A stretch of DNA of 64,000 nucleotides, from positions 1 to 64,000 of the forward strand of contig JADZFD010000007.1 in NCBI GenBank assembly GCA_020850225.1. The letters are read 5' to 3'. How positions within the stretch are numbered: position 1 is the first letter of the stretch; the number at the start of each line of letters is the position of its first letter. This document shows, piece by piece, positions 17,601 to 28,300 of the stretch. This DNA is from Saprospiraceae bacterium. Its GTDB lineage: Bacteria; Bacteroidota; Bacteroidia; Chitinophagales; Saprospiraceae. The notes below the pieces were generated by a model. That model saw nothing but the letters and a program-made list of their open reading frames with translations, did not search any database and was not told the origin of the DNA. The position numbers were made by a program, and so were the translations under genes.

Positions 17601-17681
17601 ATAATTTGATTACCCTGTTTAAATATTTAAAATTCCGAAACAATCACAGTTAATATTGCGTATAGAATATAAATCAAAAGA

Positions 17682-18125
17682 ATGAAATATCTTAAACTAA
17701 TCCTGTTAATGGGAAGCATATGTTCGGTTATGTCATGTAAAACCAAAGAAACTATTTTTAATCCGAGTACCTATGAAAAGCCAATGATAACATTTGGATC
17801 AGGTGGTGGCTTTACAGGAAGGGTAATCAGCTACAGTTTAACATCCGGAGGGGATTTATATACATCAAACCATGATCAGTATACCTTATTGGGTAAGGCA
17901 GATAAAAAAGTGGTGAATCAGATATTTGCCAACTATAAGTCTCTTGGTTTAAAAGAATTAATGCTGGATGAGCCGGGTAATAAATATTATTTTATAGAGT
18001 TTAAATCAAAAGATATCAATAAAAATCTGAAATGGGGATTAAATCCGTTGGATAATAAAAATCTTTCCGTTTTTTATAATATTTTACTGGACCTTAGCAG
18101 CAAGATGATGCCTGAGGACAAATAG
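17682..18125 (+). CDS. Small lipoprotein of unknown function
   Basis: A 147-residue lipoprotein not recognised by family. The signal peptide ends in a lipobox VMSC (Cys19). After a short linker comes a glycine-rich strand, ITFGSGGGFTGRVISYSL, then LTSGGDLYTS, a helix KKVVNQIFANYKSLG and a strand pair around YYFIEFKSKD and LKWGLN. This layout (FGSGGGFTG followed by a query-like beta sheet) recurs in uncharacterised Bacteroidota lipoproteins as far as I remember. It starts 81 bp after the prenyl synthase gene and ends 33 bp before the M4 protease gene, so it may be expressed with the protease; a role as protease inhibitor or partner would be speculation. Confidence 0.75.
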   Translation: MKYLKLILLMGSICSVMSCKTKETIFNPSTYEKPMITFGSGGGFTGRVISYSLTSGGDLYTSNHDQYTLLGKADKKVVNQIFANYKSLGLKELMLDEPGNKYYFIEFKSKDINKNLKWGLNPLDNKNLSVFYNILLDLSSKMMPEDK

Positions 18126-18158
18126 TAATCACAAAAAGTTAATAAACAAAAATAGAAA

Positions 18159-21100
18159 ATGCAAATGAAAAGTAGAATTATACTTCTATTGTTTTTTACA
18201 GGATTTATGATGAGTAATTTACAGGCTCAGATGAAACAAATCAAATTCTCTGAAGCTGCGATTCCGGTTACGGATATAAAAATAAATCCCAAAACAACAA
18301 TGACGGAAATGAATCCGGAAAGAATCCTGGAAGCAACATTTAAATCGATTGATAACGGAATGCTTTTCGGATTGAAAAACGGACTTAAGCCTGGACATTT
18401 AAACGACAGACAAGTTCCTTCATATATAGAAGGTGAACTAAGACATTCTGCTTCAGGAAGCAGAAGTATAACAGTTATGGCTGAGGAATATCTTAAAGCA
18501 GCGGCTCCGGCTATGAAAATCAAGGATCCACAGTCTGAATTTTCGGTTATTTCCGATGAAACTGATGAAATTGGCATGCAGCACATCCGGATGCAGCAAA
18601 TACATAAAGGGATACCTGTATATGGCGGGCAAGTCGTTTTGCATGCAACTCAGGGTAAAATCAACTTTTTGAATGGAAGTTATTACCCTTCATTCGAGTT
18701 GGACAATGTCAAGCCTTCTCTTACAATAGGAGAGGGAAGTTCTCTGGCATTTGCAGATATGGGACAACAATTGGTTTATGATACAGATATGTCAAAATTC
18801 GGTGATTTGAGTACCCAATCCGAATTGGTAGTCTATCCATATCAGGGTGATTACTTTTTGGTATATCACTATACCGTCTACAAAAATCTAATAGAAAGAT
18901 GGGAGTATTTTATAGACGCGACTTCTGGAAATATTATCAATAAATACGAGAGCATGTGTAAGTTTCACAACCATCAACACGATGGAAATACAAGCTGCTC
19001 AAGTCAGGATAATCATCAGGAAACAGCTGTATTACTTGACGGACCTTCCACAGCTACAGCACTTGATTTATTCAATATCAACAGACAGATAAATACTTAT
19101 CAGGTAAATTCAACCTATTATATGATTGATGGTGCTAGGGATATCTTCTCAGCATCAGGCAGTAAAATGCCGGATAATCCATCGGGTGTAATATGGACTA
19201 TCAATGCCTTCAACACATCACCGGCCAACAATAATTTCAGATATGACCACGTAACATCCTCCAATAATCAATGGAACAATAAAACGGCTGTATCTGCGCA
19301 TTATAACGGAGGGAAAGCATTTGAATATTTCAGAAATACACATAACAGGCGATCTATCAATGGTAATGGAGGAAATATCATATCTTTCATCAATGTAGCA
19401 GATGATAACGGAAAGTCTATGGGCAATGCTTTCTGGAATGGACAGGCTATGTTTTATGGCAATGGTGATAATGCATTCAGTGAACTTGCCAAAGGGCTGG
19501 ATGTAGCGGGACATGAAATGTCTCATGGAGTTATACAGGGAACTGCCAATTTGGATTACGAAGGTGAGTCAGGTGCATTGAATGAATCATTTGCCGATGT
19601 TTTCGGTGTGATGATAGACAGAGATGACTGGCTGATAGGTGAAGATGTGGTCATAAAATCAGCCTTCCCTTCCGGTGCGTTAAGGAGTATGTCAGATCCG
19701 CATAACGGAGCAAAAGCCAATGATTTCAATGCAGGATGGCAACCCAGACATTACGATGAAAGATATAAAGGTTCTCAGGATAATGGTGGTGTACATATAA
19801 ACAGTGGTATTCCAAATTATGCTTTTTATAAATTTGCTACTGCAGTAGGTAAAGACAAGGCAGAAAAAGTATATTACAGGGCAATTGCCAATTACCTGAC
19901 CAAATCTTCTAAATTTGTAGATTGTCGTGTTGCAGTTGTTAAGGCAGCAGGAGATTTGTATTCAAAAGCCGAAGTAGATGCAGCCAAACAGGCATTTGAT
20001 GAAGTAGGTATTTACGGAGACAAGGGCGGCGATTATGAAAATGATGTTGATACCAATCCTGGACAGGAATTTGTTCTCGTAACCGGTCCGCAAAACAACG
20101 GCATATACATATTGGCAACCGATGCAAACAAAACGGAAGTAGCACAATTGACTTCCAAACAAATACTATCCAAACCCAGCATATCAGATGACGGAAGCGA
20201 GATTGTATATATTGGTGCTGATAAGAAAATGTATTATACGACGATTGATTGGACAAAAGGAAGTTTTACACCTGACCAGGAGTTAAGCAAGGATCCTATA
20301 TGGCGTAATGTGATAATCTCAAAAGATGGTAGTAAACTGGCAGCGCTTCTTGACCAAGAGGAAAACAGTATGTATGTGTTTTATTTTGGAAAGAATGGTG
20401 TTATCCAGAATAAATTTGACTTGTATAATCCAACGTATTCTTCAGGTGTAAAAACAGTTGATGTCAAATATGCTGACGCAATGGAATTCGATTTATCAGG
20501 GGAATATGTTATCTATGATGCCGAAAATGAAATCAAGTCAAATACAAATGGTTCAATACAATATTGGGATATCAGTTTTGTAAAAGTTTGGAACAACAGT
20601 TCCGGTACATTTTCCTTAGGTGAGGTATCTAAATTGTACTCTTCGCTTCCTGAAGGAACGAGCATAGTTAATCCAAGTTTTTCCAAAAATTCACCTTATA
20701 TTATCGCATTCGATTTTATTGACAGTGACGGTAACGTTGCTATTTTAGGTGCCAATATTGAAAGAGGTGAAACAGGATTAATATTTGAAAATAATGCGCT
20801 GGGCTATCCAAATTACTCCAGTAAAGACGATAAGGTGGTATTTGACAATTTAAGTAATAATAGTAGCTATAATATTGGAGTTGCAACTATGAAAACCAAC
20901 AAGATTGAAGTAGCTCAGGATCCGGTATTGTTCACTCAGAATAAACGTTGGGCTACTTGGTTCAGTAATGGTAAAAGAACTACATCCAGTGTAGATAATT
21001 TTGTTAAAAGTGAATCTTTGTTTACAATTGCCAATAATCCAGTCAGTCAAACCTTGGTATTACAATTCGGCAAAGAGGTTCTTAACCAATCTACTATAAC

Positions 21101-21260
21101 AGTTACGGATGTATCCGGTCGTACTTTATTAAAAAAATCACTGAACCAAACGAATGGTCAGCGTACCGAAGTCAATGTATCAGCATTGGAAAGCGGAGTA
21201 TATATTGTATCTGTTCAATCCGGTTCAGATGTTCAATCTGCCAAGTTTGTAAAACAATAG
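18159..21260 (+). CDS. Secreted M4 (thermolysin-family) metalloprotease with T9SS sorting domain
   Basis: A 1033-residue zinc endopeptidase exported through the type IX system. Order: signal peptide (to about residue 24, NLQAQ); FTP-like and PepSY-like propeptide (about 60-260, YGGQVVLHATQGKINFLNGS); M4 catalytic domain (about 300-625) with zinc motif HEMSH at 452-456, third ligand Glu476 in GALNESFAD, and the catalytic His in NGGVHINSGIPNYAFY; a PD40-like beta-propeller region (about 640-940); and a C-terminal type A sorting domain (about 950-1033) ending NVSALESGVYIVSVQSG and SAKFVKQ. All catalytic residues are present, so it should be active. The strong terminator at 21282 closes the gene. 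Likely nutritional or processing protease on the cell surface (inference). Confidence 0.95.
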   Translation: MQMKSRIILLLFFTGFMMSNLQAQMKQIKFSEAAIPVTDIKINPKTTMTEMNPERILEATFKSIDNGMLFGLKNGLKPGHLNDRQVPSYIEGELRHSASGSRSITVMAEEYLKAAAPAMKIKDPQSEFSVISDETDEIGMQHIRMQQIHKGIPVYGGQVVLHATQGKINFLNGSYYPSFELDNVKPSLTIGEGSSLAFADMGQQLVYDTDMSKFGDLSTQSELVVYPYQGDYFLVYHYTVYKNLIERWEYFIDATSGNIINKYESMCKFHNHQHDGNTSCSSQDNHQETAVLLDGPSTATALDLFNINRQINTYQVNSTYYMIDGARDIFSASGSKMPDNPSGVIWTINAFNTSPANNNFRYDHVTSSNNQWNNKTAVSAHYNGGKAFEYFRNTHNRRSINGNGGNIISFINVADDNGKSMGNAFWNGQAMFYGNGDNAFSELAKGLDVAGHEMSHGVIQGTANLDYEGESGALNESFADVFGVMIDRDDWLIGEDVVIKSAFPSGALRSMSDPHNGAKANDFNAGWQPRHYDERYKGSQDNGGVHINSGIPNYAFYKFATAVGKDKAEKVYYRAIANYLTKSSKFVDCRVAVVKAAGDLYSKAEVDAAKQAFDEVGIYGDKGGDYENDVDTNPGQEFVLVTGPQNNGIYILATDANKTEVAQLTSKQILSKPSISDDGSEIVYIGADKKMYYTTIDWTKGSFTPDQELSKDPIWRNVIISKDGSKLAALLDQEENSMYVFYFGKNGVIQNKFDLYNPTYSSGVKTVDVKYADAMEFDLSGEYVIYDAENEIKSNTNGSIQYWDISFVKVWNNSSGTFSLGEVSKLYSSLPEGTSIVNPSFSKNSPYIIAFDFIDSDGNVAILGANIERGETGLIFENNALGYPNYSSKDDKVVFDNLSNNSSYNIGVATMKTNKIEVAQDPVLFTQNKRWATWFSNGKRTTSSVDNFVKSESLFTIANNPVSQTLVLQFGKEVLNQSTITVTDVSGRTLLKKSLNQTNGQRTEVNVSALESGVYIVSVQSGSDVQSAKFVKQ

Positions 21261-21281
21261 TAAATGTTATCCTATAAAAAA

Positions 21282-21317
21282 AGCGGTTGAATACCCAGGT
21301 ATTCAACCGCTTTTTTT
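21282..21317. terminator. Strong bidirectional terminator
   Basis: A 14-bp perfect stem (AGCGGTTGAATACC and its complement, 21282-21295 and 21298-21311) with an A-run before and a T-run after it. It can end both the plus-strand M4 protease transcript and the minus-strand carB transcript. Confidence 0.92.
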
Positions 21318-21343
21318 ATATTTATAAGAAAGAAAGAAATAAC

Positions 21344-24160
21344 TTACCTGCTCAGGAACATGGATCTCTTCCTGTCCAGTTCTCTGAAATAAGGGTCGTA
21401 AATGTCTTTGATATAGTAAATCATTTCGCCTGTCGACTTCATTTCAGGTCCTAAATTTTTATCAACTCCGGGAAATTTTTCAAAAGAGAAAACGGGAACT
21501 TTGATTGCGAAACCTGTTAATTTTCTTTCGACATTGAAGTCGCTGACTTTATGTGTTCCCAGCATAACCTGTGTAGCCATTTTAAGGTAAGGTACCTGAT
21601 AAGCCTTGGCTATGAAAGGGGTTGTACGGGATGCCCTGGGATTGGCTTCAATTACATATACTTTTTCATTTTTGATAGCAAACTGAATATTGATAAGTCC
21701 TTTTATATTGAGGGCAAAAGCGATTTTGCGGGCATATTCCACCATTTGACCTACCACGTCGGGACTTAGGGAATAGGTTGGTAATACAGCAGAACTATCA
21801 CCTGAATGAATTCCGGCAGGTTCTATATGTTCCATAATACCCATGATATGTACATCTTCACCATCACATATGGCATCAATTTCGGCTTCCTTGGCTCTCT
21901 CCAAAAACTGGTCAATAAGCACTTTATTGTCCGGCATATGCTTGAAAATACTCAGTACGTGCGTTTCGAGTTCCTGGTCGTTGATGACTATGCGCATCCG
22001 TTGACCTCCAAGCACATAGGAAGGCCGGATGAGTACAGGATAGGAAACCCTGTTGGCAACTGCTATGGCTTCATCAACCTCTGTAGCTACACCATAATCA
22101 GGATAGGGTATTTCCAATTCTTTCAAAAGATCTGAAAAACGCCCTCTGTCTTCGGCCAGGTCCATGTTATTGTAGTCTGTACCTATGATTTTAACACCTT
22201 TTTTATGTAACTTTTCTGCAAGTTTGAGCGCTGTCTGTCCTCCTAACTGAACAATTATTCCTTCAGGCTTTTCCAGTTCAATGATTTCTTCAAGATGTTC
22301 CCAGAAAACCGGTTCAAAATAAAGTTTGTCTGCAATGTCGAAATCCGTAGAAACAGTTTCAGGATTACAATTGACCATTATAGCTTCATAGCCTGCTTCC
22401 TTTATTGCCATTAATCCGTGGACACAACAGTAGTCAAATTCTATTCCCTGACCTATGCGATTGGGACCGGAACCCAACACGAGTATCTTTTTCTTATCAG
22501 AGGGAATGCTTTCATTCTCTTTTTCGAAAGTAGAATAAAAATAGGGAGTATGTGCTTCAAATTCGCCTGCACAGGTATCTACCATCTTATATGTTCGGGT
22601 GATTCCGAGTTGTAAACGGTATCGGGTTACTTCTTCTTCTTTGATACGCAGCACCCAGGCTATCTGTGCATCGGAATATCCAACTGATTTTAATTCATGA
22701 AAAAAGTCCCGTGATATATCTTCAGCTACGTTGTATCTCATGAGTTTTTCTTCGTATCTGACCAGTCTTTTGATCTGTTTAATAAACCATGGGTCAATTT
22801 TTGTTAGTTTATAGATTGTTTTTTCAGGTACACCTAATCGCAGCGCATCCTTAACTCTGTATATTCTATCGTCAGATACGGTTTCAAGCCTTCGGAGAAT
22901 ATCCTCTGTTTGTATCCATTCCTTCATATCTGCACCCAGTCCGGCCCTGTTGTTTTCCTGACTTTGACATGCTTTTTGCAGTGCTTCCAGGAAATTTCTA
23001 CCTATTGCCATTACCTCGCCTACAGACTTCATCTGAAGACCTAAAGTAGCGTCAGCTCCATAGAATTTTTCAAAATTCCAACGGGGCATTTTAACAATTA
23101 CATAATCGAGTGCAGGTTCGAAAAAGGCTGATGTGGTTTTTGTGATTTGATTTTTTAATTCATCAAGGGTATATCCTATTGCAAGTTTGGCAGCAATTTT
23201 TGCTATTGGATACCCCGTTGCCTTACTCGCCAGTGCAGATGACCGGGATACACGCGGATTTATTTCGACTGCTATGATGTCTTCAGTTTCAGGATCCAGG
23301 GCAAATTGAACATTACAACCACCGGAAAAATGCCCTAATGAACGCATCATTGTTATGGCATCGTCTCTCATACGCTGGAAAGCCTGATCAGATAGAGTCA
23401 TGGCAGGAGCTACTGTGATACTGTCACCCGTGTGTATGCCCATAGGGTCAATATTTTCTACGGTACATATCACGATGACATTGTTATTATCATCACGGAG
23501 CAATTCCAGTTCAAATTCTTTCCAGCCCAATACTGCTTTTTCCACAAGAACCTCGTGAGTAGGTGATGCTTCCAGCCCTCTGCGGAGTGCTTCGTCAAAT
23601 TCATCTTCCTTCATCACAAAACCACCACCTGTACCACCAAGTGTATAAGATGGTCGAATAACCAGGGGAAAGCCAATCTTTTGTGCTGCTTCCTTACCTT
23701 CCAGAAATGAATTAGCTATTGCTGAATCGGCAACTTTCATTCCTAGTTGCTGAACGTGTTGCTTAAAAGCTTCCCGGTTTTCGGTAAGATCTATAGCATC
23801 CACACCTACACCTATCATTTTGACCCCATATCTGTCCCAAACACCCATTTTATCCGCTTCAATAGCTAAATTCAGTGCTGTCTGACCTCCCATAGTTGGT
23901 AATACGGCGTCTATCTTATGTGTTTCGAGGATTGAAATGATACTTTCAACAGTCAATGGCAACAGATAAATATTGTCTGCTGTAACATTATCAGTCATTA
24001 TCGTTGCAGGATTGGAATTAATGAGTGTTACCTCTATTCCTTCTTCACGCAGTGATCTTGAAGCTTGCGTTCCTGAGTAATCAAATTCACAGGCTTGTCC
24101 TATAATAATAGGTCCGCTCCCAATTATCAGGACGGATTTGATGTTGTTATCTTTAGGCAT
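21344..24160 (-). CDS. carB: Carbamoyl-phosphate synthase large subunit, without MGS domain
   Basis: A 938-residue synthetase that makes carbamoyl phosphate from bicarbonate, ATP and ammonia delivered by the small subunit, feeding pyrimidines and arginine. Both ATP-grasp halves are seen: the first with VLIIGSGPIIIGQACEFDYS, PLVIRPSYTLGGTGGGFV and VAVEINPRVSRSSALASKATGYP-type text (AVEINPRVSRSS), the second with ILVLGSGPNRIGQGIEFDY, PVLIRPSYVLGGQRM and VIEANPRASRTTPF. After GPEMKSTGEMIYYI the protein stops (FRELDRKRSMFLSR), about 130 residues short of E. coli CarB: the C-terminal MGS regulatory domain is missing. I recall similarly short CarB proteins in other Bacteroidota, so this is probably a lineage trait. 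carA is not in the window. Confidence 0.95.
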   Translation of the reverse strand: MPKDNNIKSVLIIGSGPIIIGQACEFDYSGTQASRSLREEGIEVTLINSNPATIMTDNVTADNIYLLPLTVESIISILETHKIDAVLPTMGGQTALNLAIEADKMGVWDRYGVKMIGVGVDAIDLTENREAFKQHVQQLGMKVADSAIANSFLEGKEAAQKIGFPLVIRPSYTLGGTGGGFVMKEDEFDEALRRGLEASPTHEVLVEKAVLGWKEFELELLRDDNNNVIVICTVENIDPMGIHTGDSITVAPAMTLSDQAFQRMRDDAITMMRSLGHFSGGCNVQFALDPETEDIIAVEINPRVSRSSALASKATGYPIAKIAAKLAIGYTLDELKNQITKTTSAFFEPALDYVIVKMPRWNFEKFYGADATLGLQMKSVGEVMAIGRNFLEALQKACQSQENNRAGLGADMKEWIQTEDILRRLETVSDDRIYRVKDALRLGVPEKTIYKLTKIDPWFIKQIKRLVRYEEKLMRYNVAEDISRDFFHELKSVGYSDAQIAWVLRIKEEEVTRYRLQLGITRTYKMVDTCAGEFEAHTPYFYSTFEKENESIPSDKKKILVLGSGPNRIGQGIEFDYCCVHGLMAIKEAGYEAIMVNCNPETVSTDFDIADKLYFEPVFWEHLEEIIELEKPEGIIVQLGGQTALKLAEKLHKKGVKIIGTDYNNMDLAEDRGRFSDLLKELEIPYPDYGVATEVDEAIAVANRVSYPVLIRPSYVLGGQRMRIVINDQELETHVLSIFKHMPDNKVLIDQFLERAKEAEIDAICDGEDVHIMGIMEHIEPAGIHSGDSSAVLPTYSLSPDVVGQMVEYARKIAFALNIKGLINIQFAIKNEKVYVIEANPRASRTTPFIAKAYQVPYLKMATQVMLGTHKVSDFNVERKLTGFAIKVPVFSFEKFPGVDKNLGPEMKSTGEMIYYIKDIYDPYFRELDRKRSMFLSR

Positions 24161-24188
24161 GTAGTGTGGAGTATATATAATCGGGACA

Positions 24189-24196
24189 CAAAGGTA
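24189..24196 (-). promoter_or_regulatory. Candidate -7 promoter box for carB
   Basis: The minus strand reads TACCTTTG, matching TAnnTTTG, 28 bp before the carB ATG. No -33 TTTG is visible at the normal spacing. Confidence 0.55.
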
Positions 24197-24324
24197 AATA
24201 TTTAAAATATTCTAAAATGAACATTTTGAGGTAAAAGTGATATTAAGTGAATATTTTAGTACTATTTGGCAGATAAAAAGCTTAAAATCCTTAATATTGT
24301 CATTGAATTGAAATAAAATAGCTG

Positions 24325-25263
24325 ATGAAAGTACTGATAACGGATAAAGTGCATCCTGTTTTGATTGATGGTCTGAAAGAAATTGGATTTGAAGTGGATT
24401 ATGATACAGGTGTTGACAATTCAATATTGGAAACATTAGTTAATCAGTATGACGGAATCATTATCAACAGTAAAATTATAATGAACAGGTTTCGTATAGA
24501 TTTGGGTATCAATCTTAAATTTATAGGCAGGCTCGGTTCAGGACTTGAAATTATAGATGTAGGATACGCTAGGGAAAAAGGCATTCATGTCTATAATTCT
24601 CCTGAAGGAAACCGCAACGCAGTGGCAGAACACGAAATGGGCATGCTGCTTGCACTTCACAATCATTTATTAATAGCAGACAGAGAGGTCAGATCGTTTT
24701 CTTGGAATAGAGAAAAAAACAGAGGTAGAGAGTTGAGAGGAAAAACCATAGGCATCATTGGTTTGGGTAATACAGGGTCATCTTTTGCAGAAAAACTTTA
24801 TGGATGGGGTGTACATGTGATGGCATATGACAAATATCGGACAGCTTACCCTCGTAATCTGGATTACGTAGAAAAAACGGATATGAATACAGTGGTTCAA
24901 CAATCGGATATTTTGAGTTTTCATCTACCATTAACAGATGAAACACGATATTTGGTAAATGATGTATTTATCAATCAATGTAAATCAGGTGTAATCATCA
25001 GCAACACATCACGGGGAAAGATAGTACAGACTTCTGCATTATTGAAAGGGCTTGAATCAGGTAAAATTGGAGGAGCGTGTCTTGATGTTTTTGAAAATGA
25101 AAATCCACTGTCATTTAATGAAGAAGAAAAAGCAATGTATTCCAGGGTGTATACATTTGACAATGTGGTTGTAACACCACACATTGCAGGCTGGACAGAA
25201 GAATCTCTGAGGATGATAGCTGAAGTATTGTTGATTAAAATCAGAGACGGATTCAATAGCTGA
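24325..25263 (+). CDS. D-isomer-specific 2-hydroxyacid dehydrogenase
   Basis: A 312-residue NAD-dependent dehydrogenase of the phosphoglycerate/D-lactate dehydrogenase family. The Rossmann motif is IIGLGNTGSSFAEKL (about residues 143-157). The catalytic residues can be placed: Arg in SNTSRGKIV, Glu in LDVFENENP and His in VVTPHIAGWTEES. It lacks the C-terminal ACT domain of E. coli SerA. It could be the serine-pathway 3-phosphoglycerate dehydrogenase, which is short in many Bacteroidota, or a dehydrogenase for another 2-hydroxyacid; no serB or serC gene adjoins it to decide. It is divergent from carB and precedes the TonB receptor gene by 117 bp. Confidence 0.88.
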   Translation: MKVLITDKVHPVLIDGLKEIGFEVDYDTGVDNSILETLVNQYDGIIINSKIIMNRFRIDLGINLKFIGRLGSGLEIIDVGYAREKGIHVYNSPEGNRNAVAEHEMGMLLALHNHLLIADREVRSFSWNREKNRGRELRGKTIGIIGLGNTGSSFAEKLYGWGVHVMAYDKYRTAYPRNLDYVEKTDMNTVVQQSDILSFHLPLTDETRYLVNDVFINQCKSGVIISNTSRGKIVQTSALLKGLESGKIGGACLDVFENENPLSFNEEEKAMYSRVYTFDNVVVTPHIAGWTEESLRMIAEVLLIKIRDGFNS

Positions 25264-25380
25264 ATGTATTTTAAAATACATTTTTTAATTAAAAATTCAA
25301 AATTCTTTGATAATAGGATTTTAATTTCTTAACATTGCGGACATTTTAAGCATTTATTAACATAATCAAAAATTCAGTGT

Positions 25381-28300
25381 ATGAATAGATTATTACTCTT
25401 ATTTGGCTTTATACTTGTTAGTTGTGCCGGGTTGGTAGCCCAAACAACGATAGAGGGTAAAGTTAAAGACGTAGAAACCGGGGAGCCTATAGTGCTCGGT
25501 GCTGTATCTTTGTTTAGAAACGGCGTACTGATAGTCGGTACAGAAACCGATCTGGATGGTAACTACTTTATTTCCAATGTTCAACCCGGAACATATGAAA
25601 TGGAAGCAAGTTATATCGGATATGCATCACAACGACTGACAGGTATTGTAATTCAGGCTGGTAAAACCAACAGAATTAATTTTGGAATATCAGATGATGC
25701 TCAGTTATTGGATTTAGGTGTCGAAATTAAAGCCTATAAGGTACCGTTGATTGAGATTGATAATACAACGCAAGGTGCCGTAGTTACAGCTGAAAAAATC
25801 AGAGCTTTACCAACCAAGCAAATTAATGCAATTGCTGCAACAGCAGCAGGTATTTCTTCGCGGGATGGTGGAGATATATCGGTCAGAGGTTCCCGTTCCA
25901 ACGAAACAGTATATTTCCTGGACGGTGTGAGAGTGAGTGGTAATCTGATTCCTCAATCTGAAATAGAACAATTACAGGTGGTAGTAGGAGGTATCGAAGC
26001 CAGTTATGGAGACGTGACAGGTGGAATAATATCTGTTACATCCAGAGGCCCTTCTGACAAGGTTAACGGAAGTGTTGAGGTAGAAAAGTCTTTGGATGGG
26101 TTTGGATATAATCTTGTAAGTGGAAACATATCCGGTCCTATTTTGAGAAACAGCAAAGGTCAATCAATACTTGGTTACCGTTTTTCAGGTCAGTACAGAA
26201 ATGTCACTGACAACAGTCCTTCTTCAATAGGTGTGTGGAGAGCTCCAGAAAGTCTGGTAAGAGAATTGGAGCAAAATCCGGTTTATTCAATCGGATCATC
26301 CAGATTTCCATCATTGGAGACAAAACACACATCTGATTTAGGTTCACCATTTAAGGCAAGACCTAATGACGAAAATATTGACCTTGACTTAACCGGAAGA
26401 CTGGACATCAAATTGTCAGATAATATAAATATACAATTATCCGGAAACTATAATGACAAAAAAGACAGATTTACTCCAGGTTCATCCGGTGTTTCTGGAT
26501 CAGGGTCTTCCTGGGCATTATTAAACTGGGTAAATAATCCTTATCAGTATTCCAATACATACAGGGGTAATTTCAGGCTTACCCATAAAATTGGAAGACA
26601 AAGCGGTGATGGAGAAGAAAAAACTTTCAACGGCATCAGAAACTTTTCTTATACGGTCATTTTAGGTTATCAGAAAGGTAAATCCAGAGCAGAAGACTTC
26701 AGACATAAAGACAGGTTGTTTGATTATGGATATTTTGGAAAAACAGAAAGAACCTGGGATCCGATATATGGATTTTTTGATGAAGTGCGCAACATAGAAG
26801 TAGACGGTGTTGTACAACAGTATTTTGCAGGTTTATTGGGTTACAGGGAAACCATTGGTGACTATACTTTAAATCCTACCATCAACCCTATTTTAGGATC
26901 TTATAACGCCATCAATGGTGTAAATGTAAACGGATTGCTCGATCAGAATATCAATAGTGCCTGGAACAATTTATTTGCCAATGTAGGTCAGGTGTACAAT
27001 AATTTTTCAAAATCTGAAAATGACAGATATTCTCTGAACCTGACGACAGGATTTGACTTGTTTCCCGGAGGTTCTGAGAAAGGAAGACATAATATTCAGC
27101 TTGGATTTTTATATGAACAGAGTATAAACAGAAATTGGAGCATATCTCCTTTCGATTTGTGGAACGTAGCCGATCTCCAGGCAAATGGCCACATTAATGG
27201 CGTAGATACATCTTCTGTTCTTGGATTTTCAACTCAGAATATTCCGGGTGTCGGACCTATCAGTGTCCCTGTTTATGAAACATTTCTGAATATCAATACA
27301 GATAATAAATTCTACCGATCTGTTCGTAACGTAACCAATCAGTCAGATCATGATTATGTCAATGTTTGGTCATTAGACCCAAGTCAGTTAAGTTTGAATA
27401 TGTTCTCAGCCTCTGAATTGATTAACAGACAAGGACTGATAGGCTATTCAGGTTATGATTATTTAGGAAATAAATTAGGAACAGATGTGCGTTTTGATGA
27501 TTTCTTTACCAGCAGGGATGCGGATAACAGAAGAACATTTGTAGTTGCGCCACAGCAGCCTATCTATGGTGCTGTATTTTTACAGGACAAGTTTTCTTTC
27601 AAGGATATCATTTTCAGATTGGGTGTAAGGATGGATTACTATGATGCCAATACCAAGGTCATGAGAGATCCGTACGCATTGTATGAAATTGAAACAGCTA
27701 AGAGTTATTATGACAGAACAGGTCTATCACAACCTGCTTCTGTAGGTAATGATTATAATGTATATATCGAAAGTGAGGAAAATCCTACTATAAAAGCATT
27801 CCGAAAAGGAGATCAGTGGTTTTTACCCAATGGAACTGCCGTATCAGGTGGTAATGTAATATATCAGGGAGGATTGGTATATCCTTCCTATGCCGGTATC
27901 AGCAAGGAGACAGGAAGACAGGAAAGACAACTCAATATACAGTCATCCGGACCAGATGAATTGGGAAGAGTTTACAAGTCAGAATATTCATTTGTGGACT
28001 ATAAGCCACAGATTAACTTTATGCCACGTTTAGCATTTTCATTCCCTATATCTGATGATGCAGGCTTCTTTGCACACTATGATGTATTGTATCAGAGACC
28101 ACCTTCCAATTCATTTTCATCTGCTCTGGATTTTTATTTCTGGGAAGATATTGCCAGAATTAATGGAGGAGGACCAATGGATAACCCAAATCTGAAACCG
28201 GTACGTACCGTAGACTATGAAGCAGGTTTCCAACAAAAATTATCCGAAGTAATGGCATTCAAAATGTCAGCCTACTATAAGGAGATGAAAGATTTGATAC

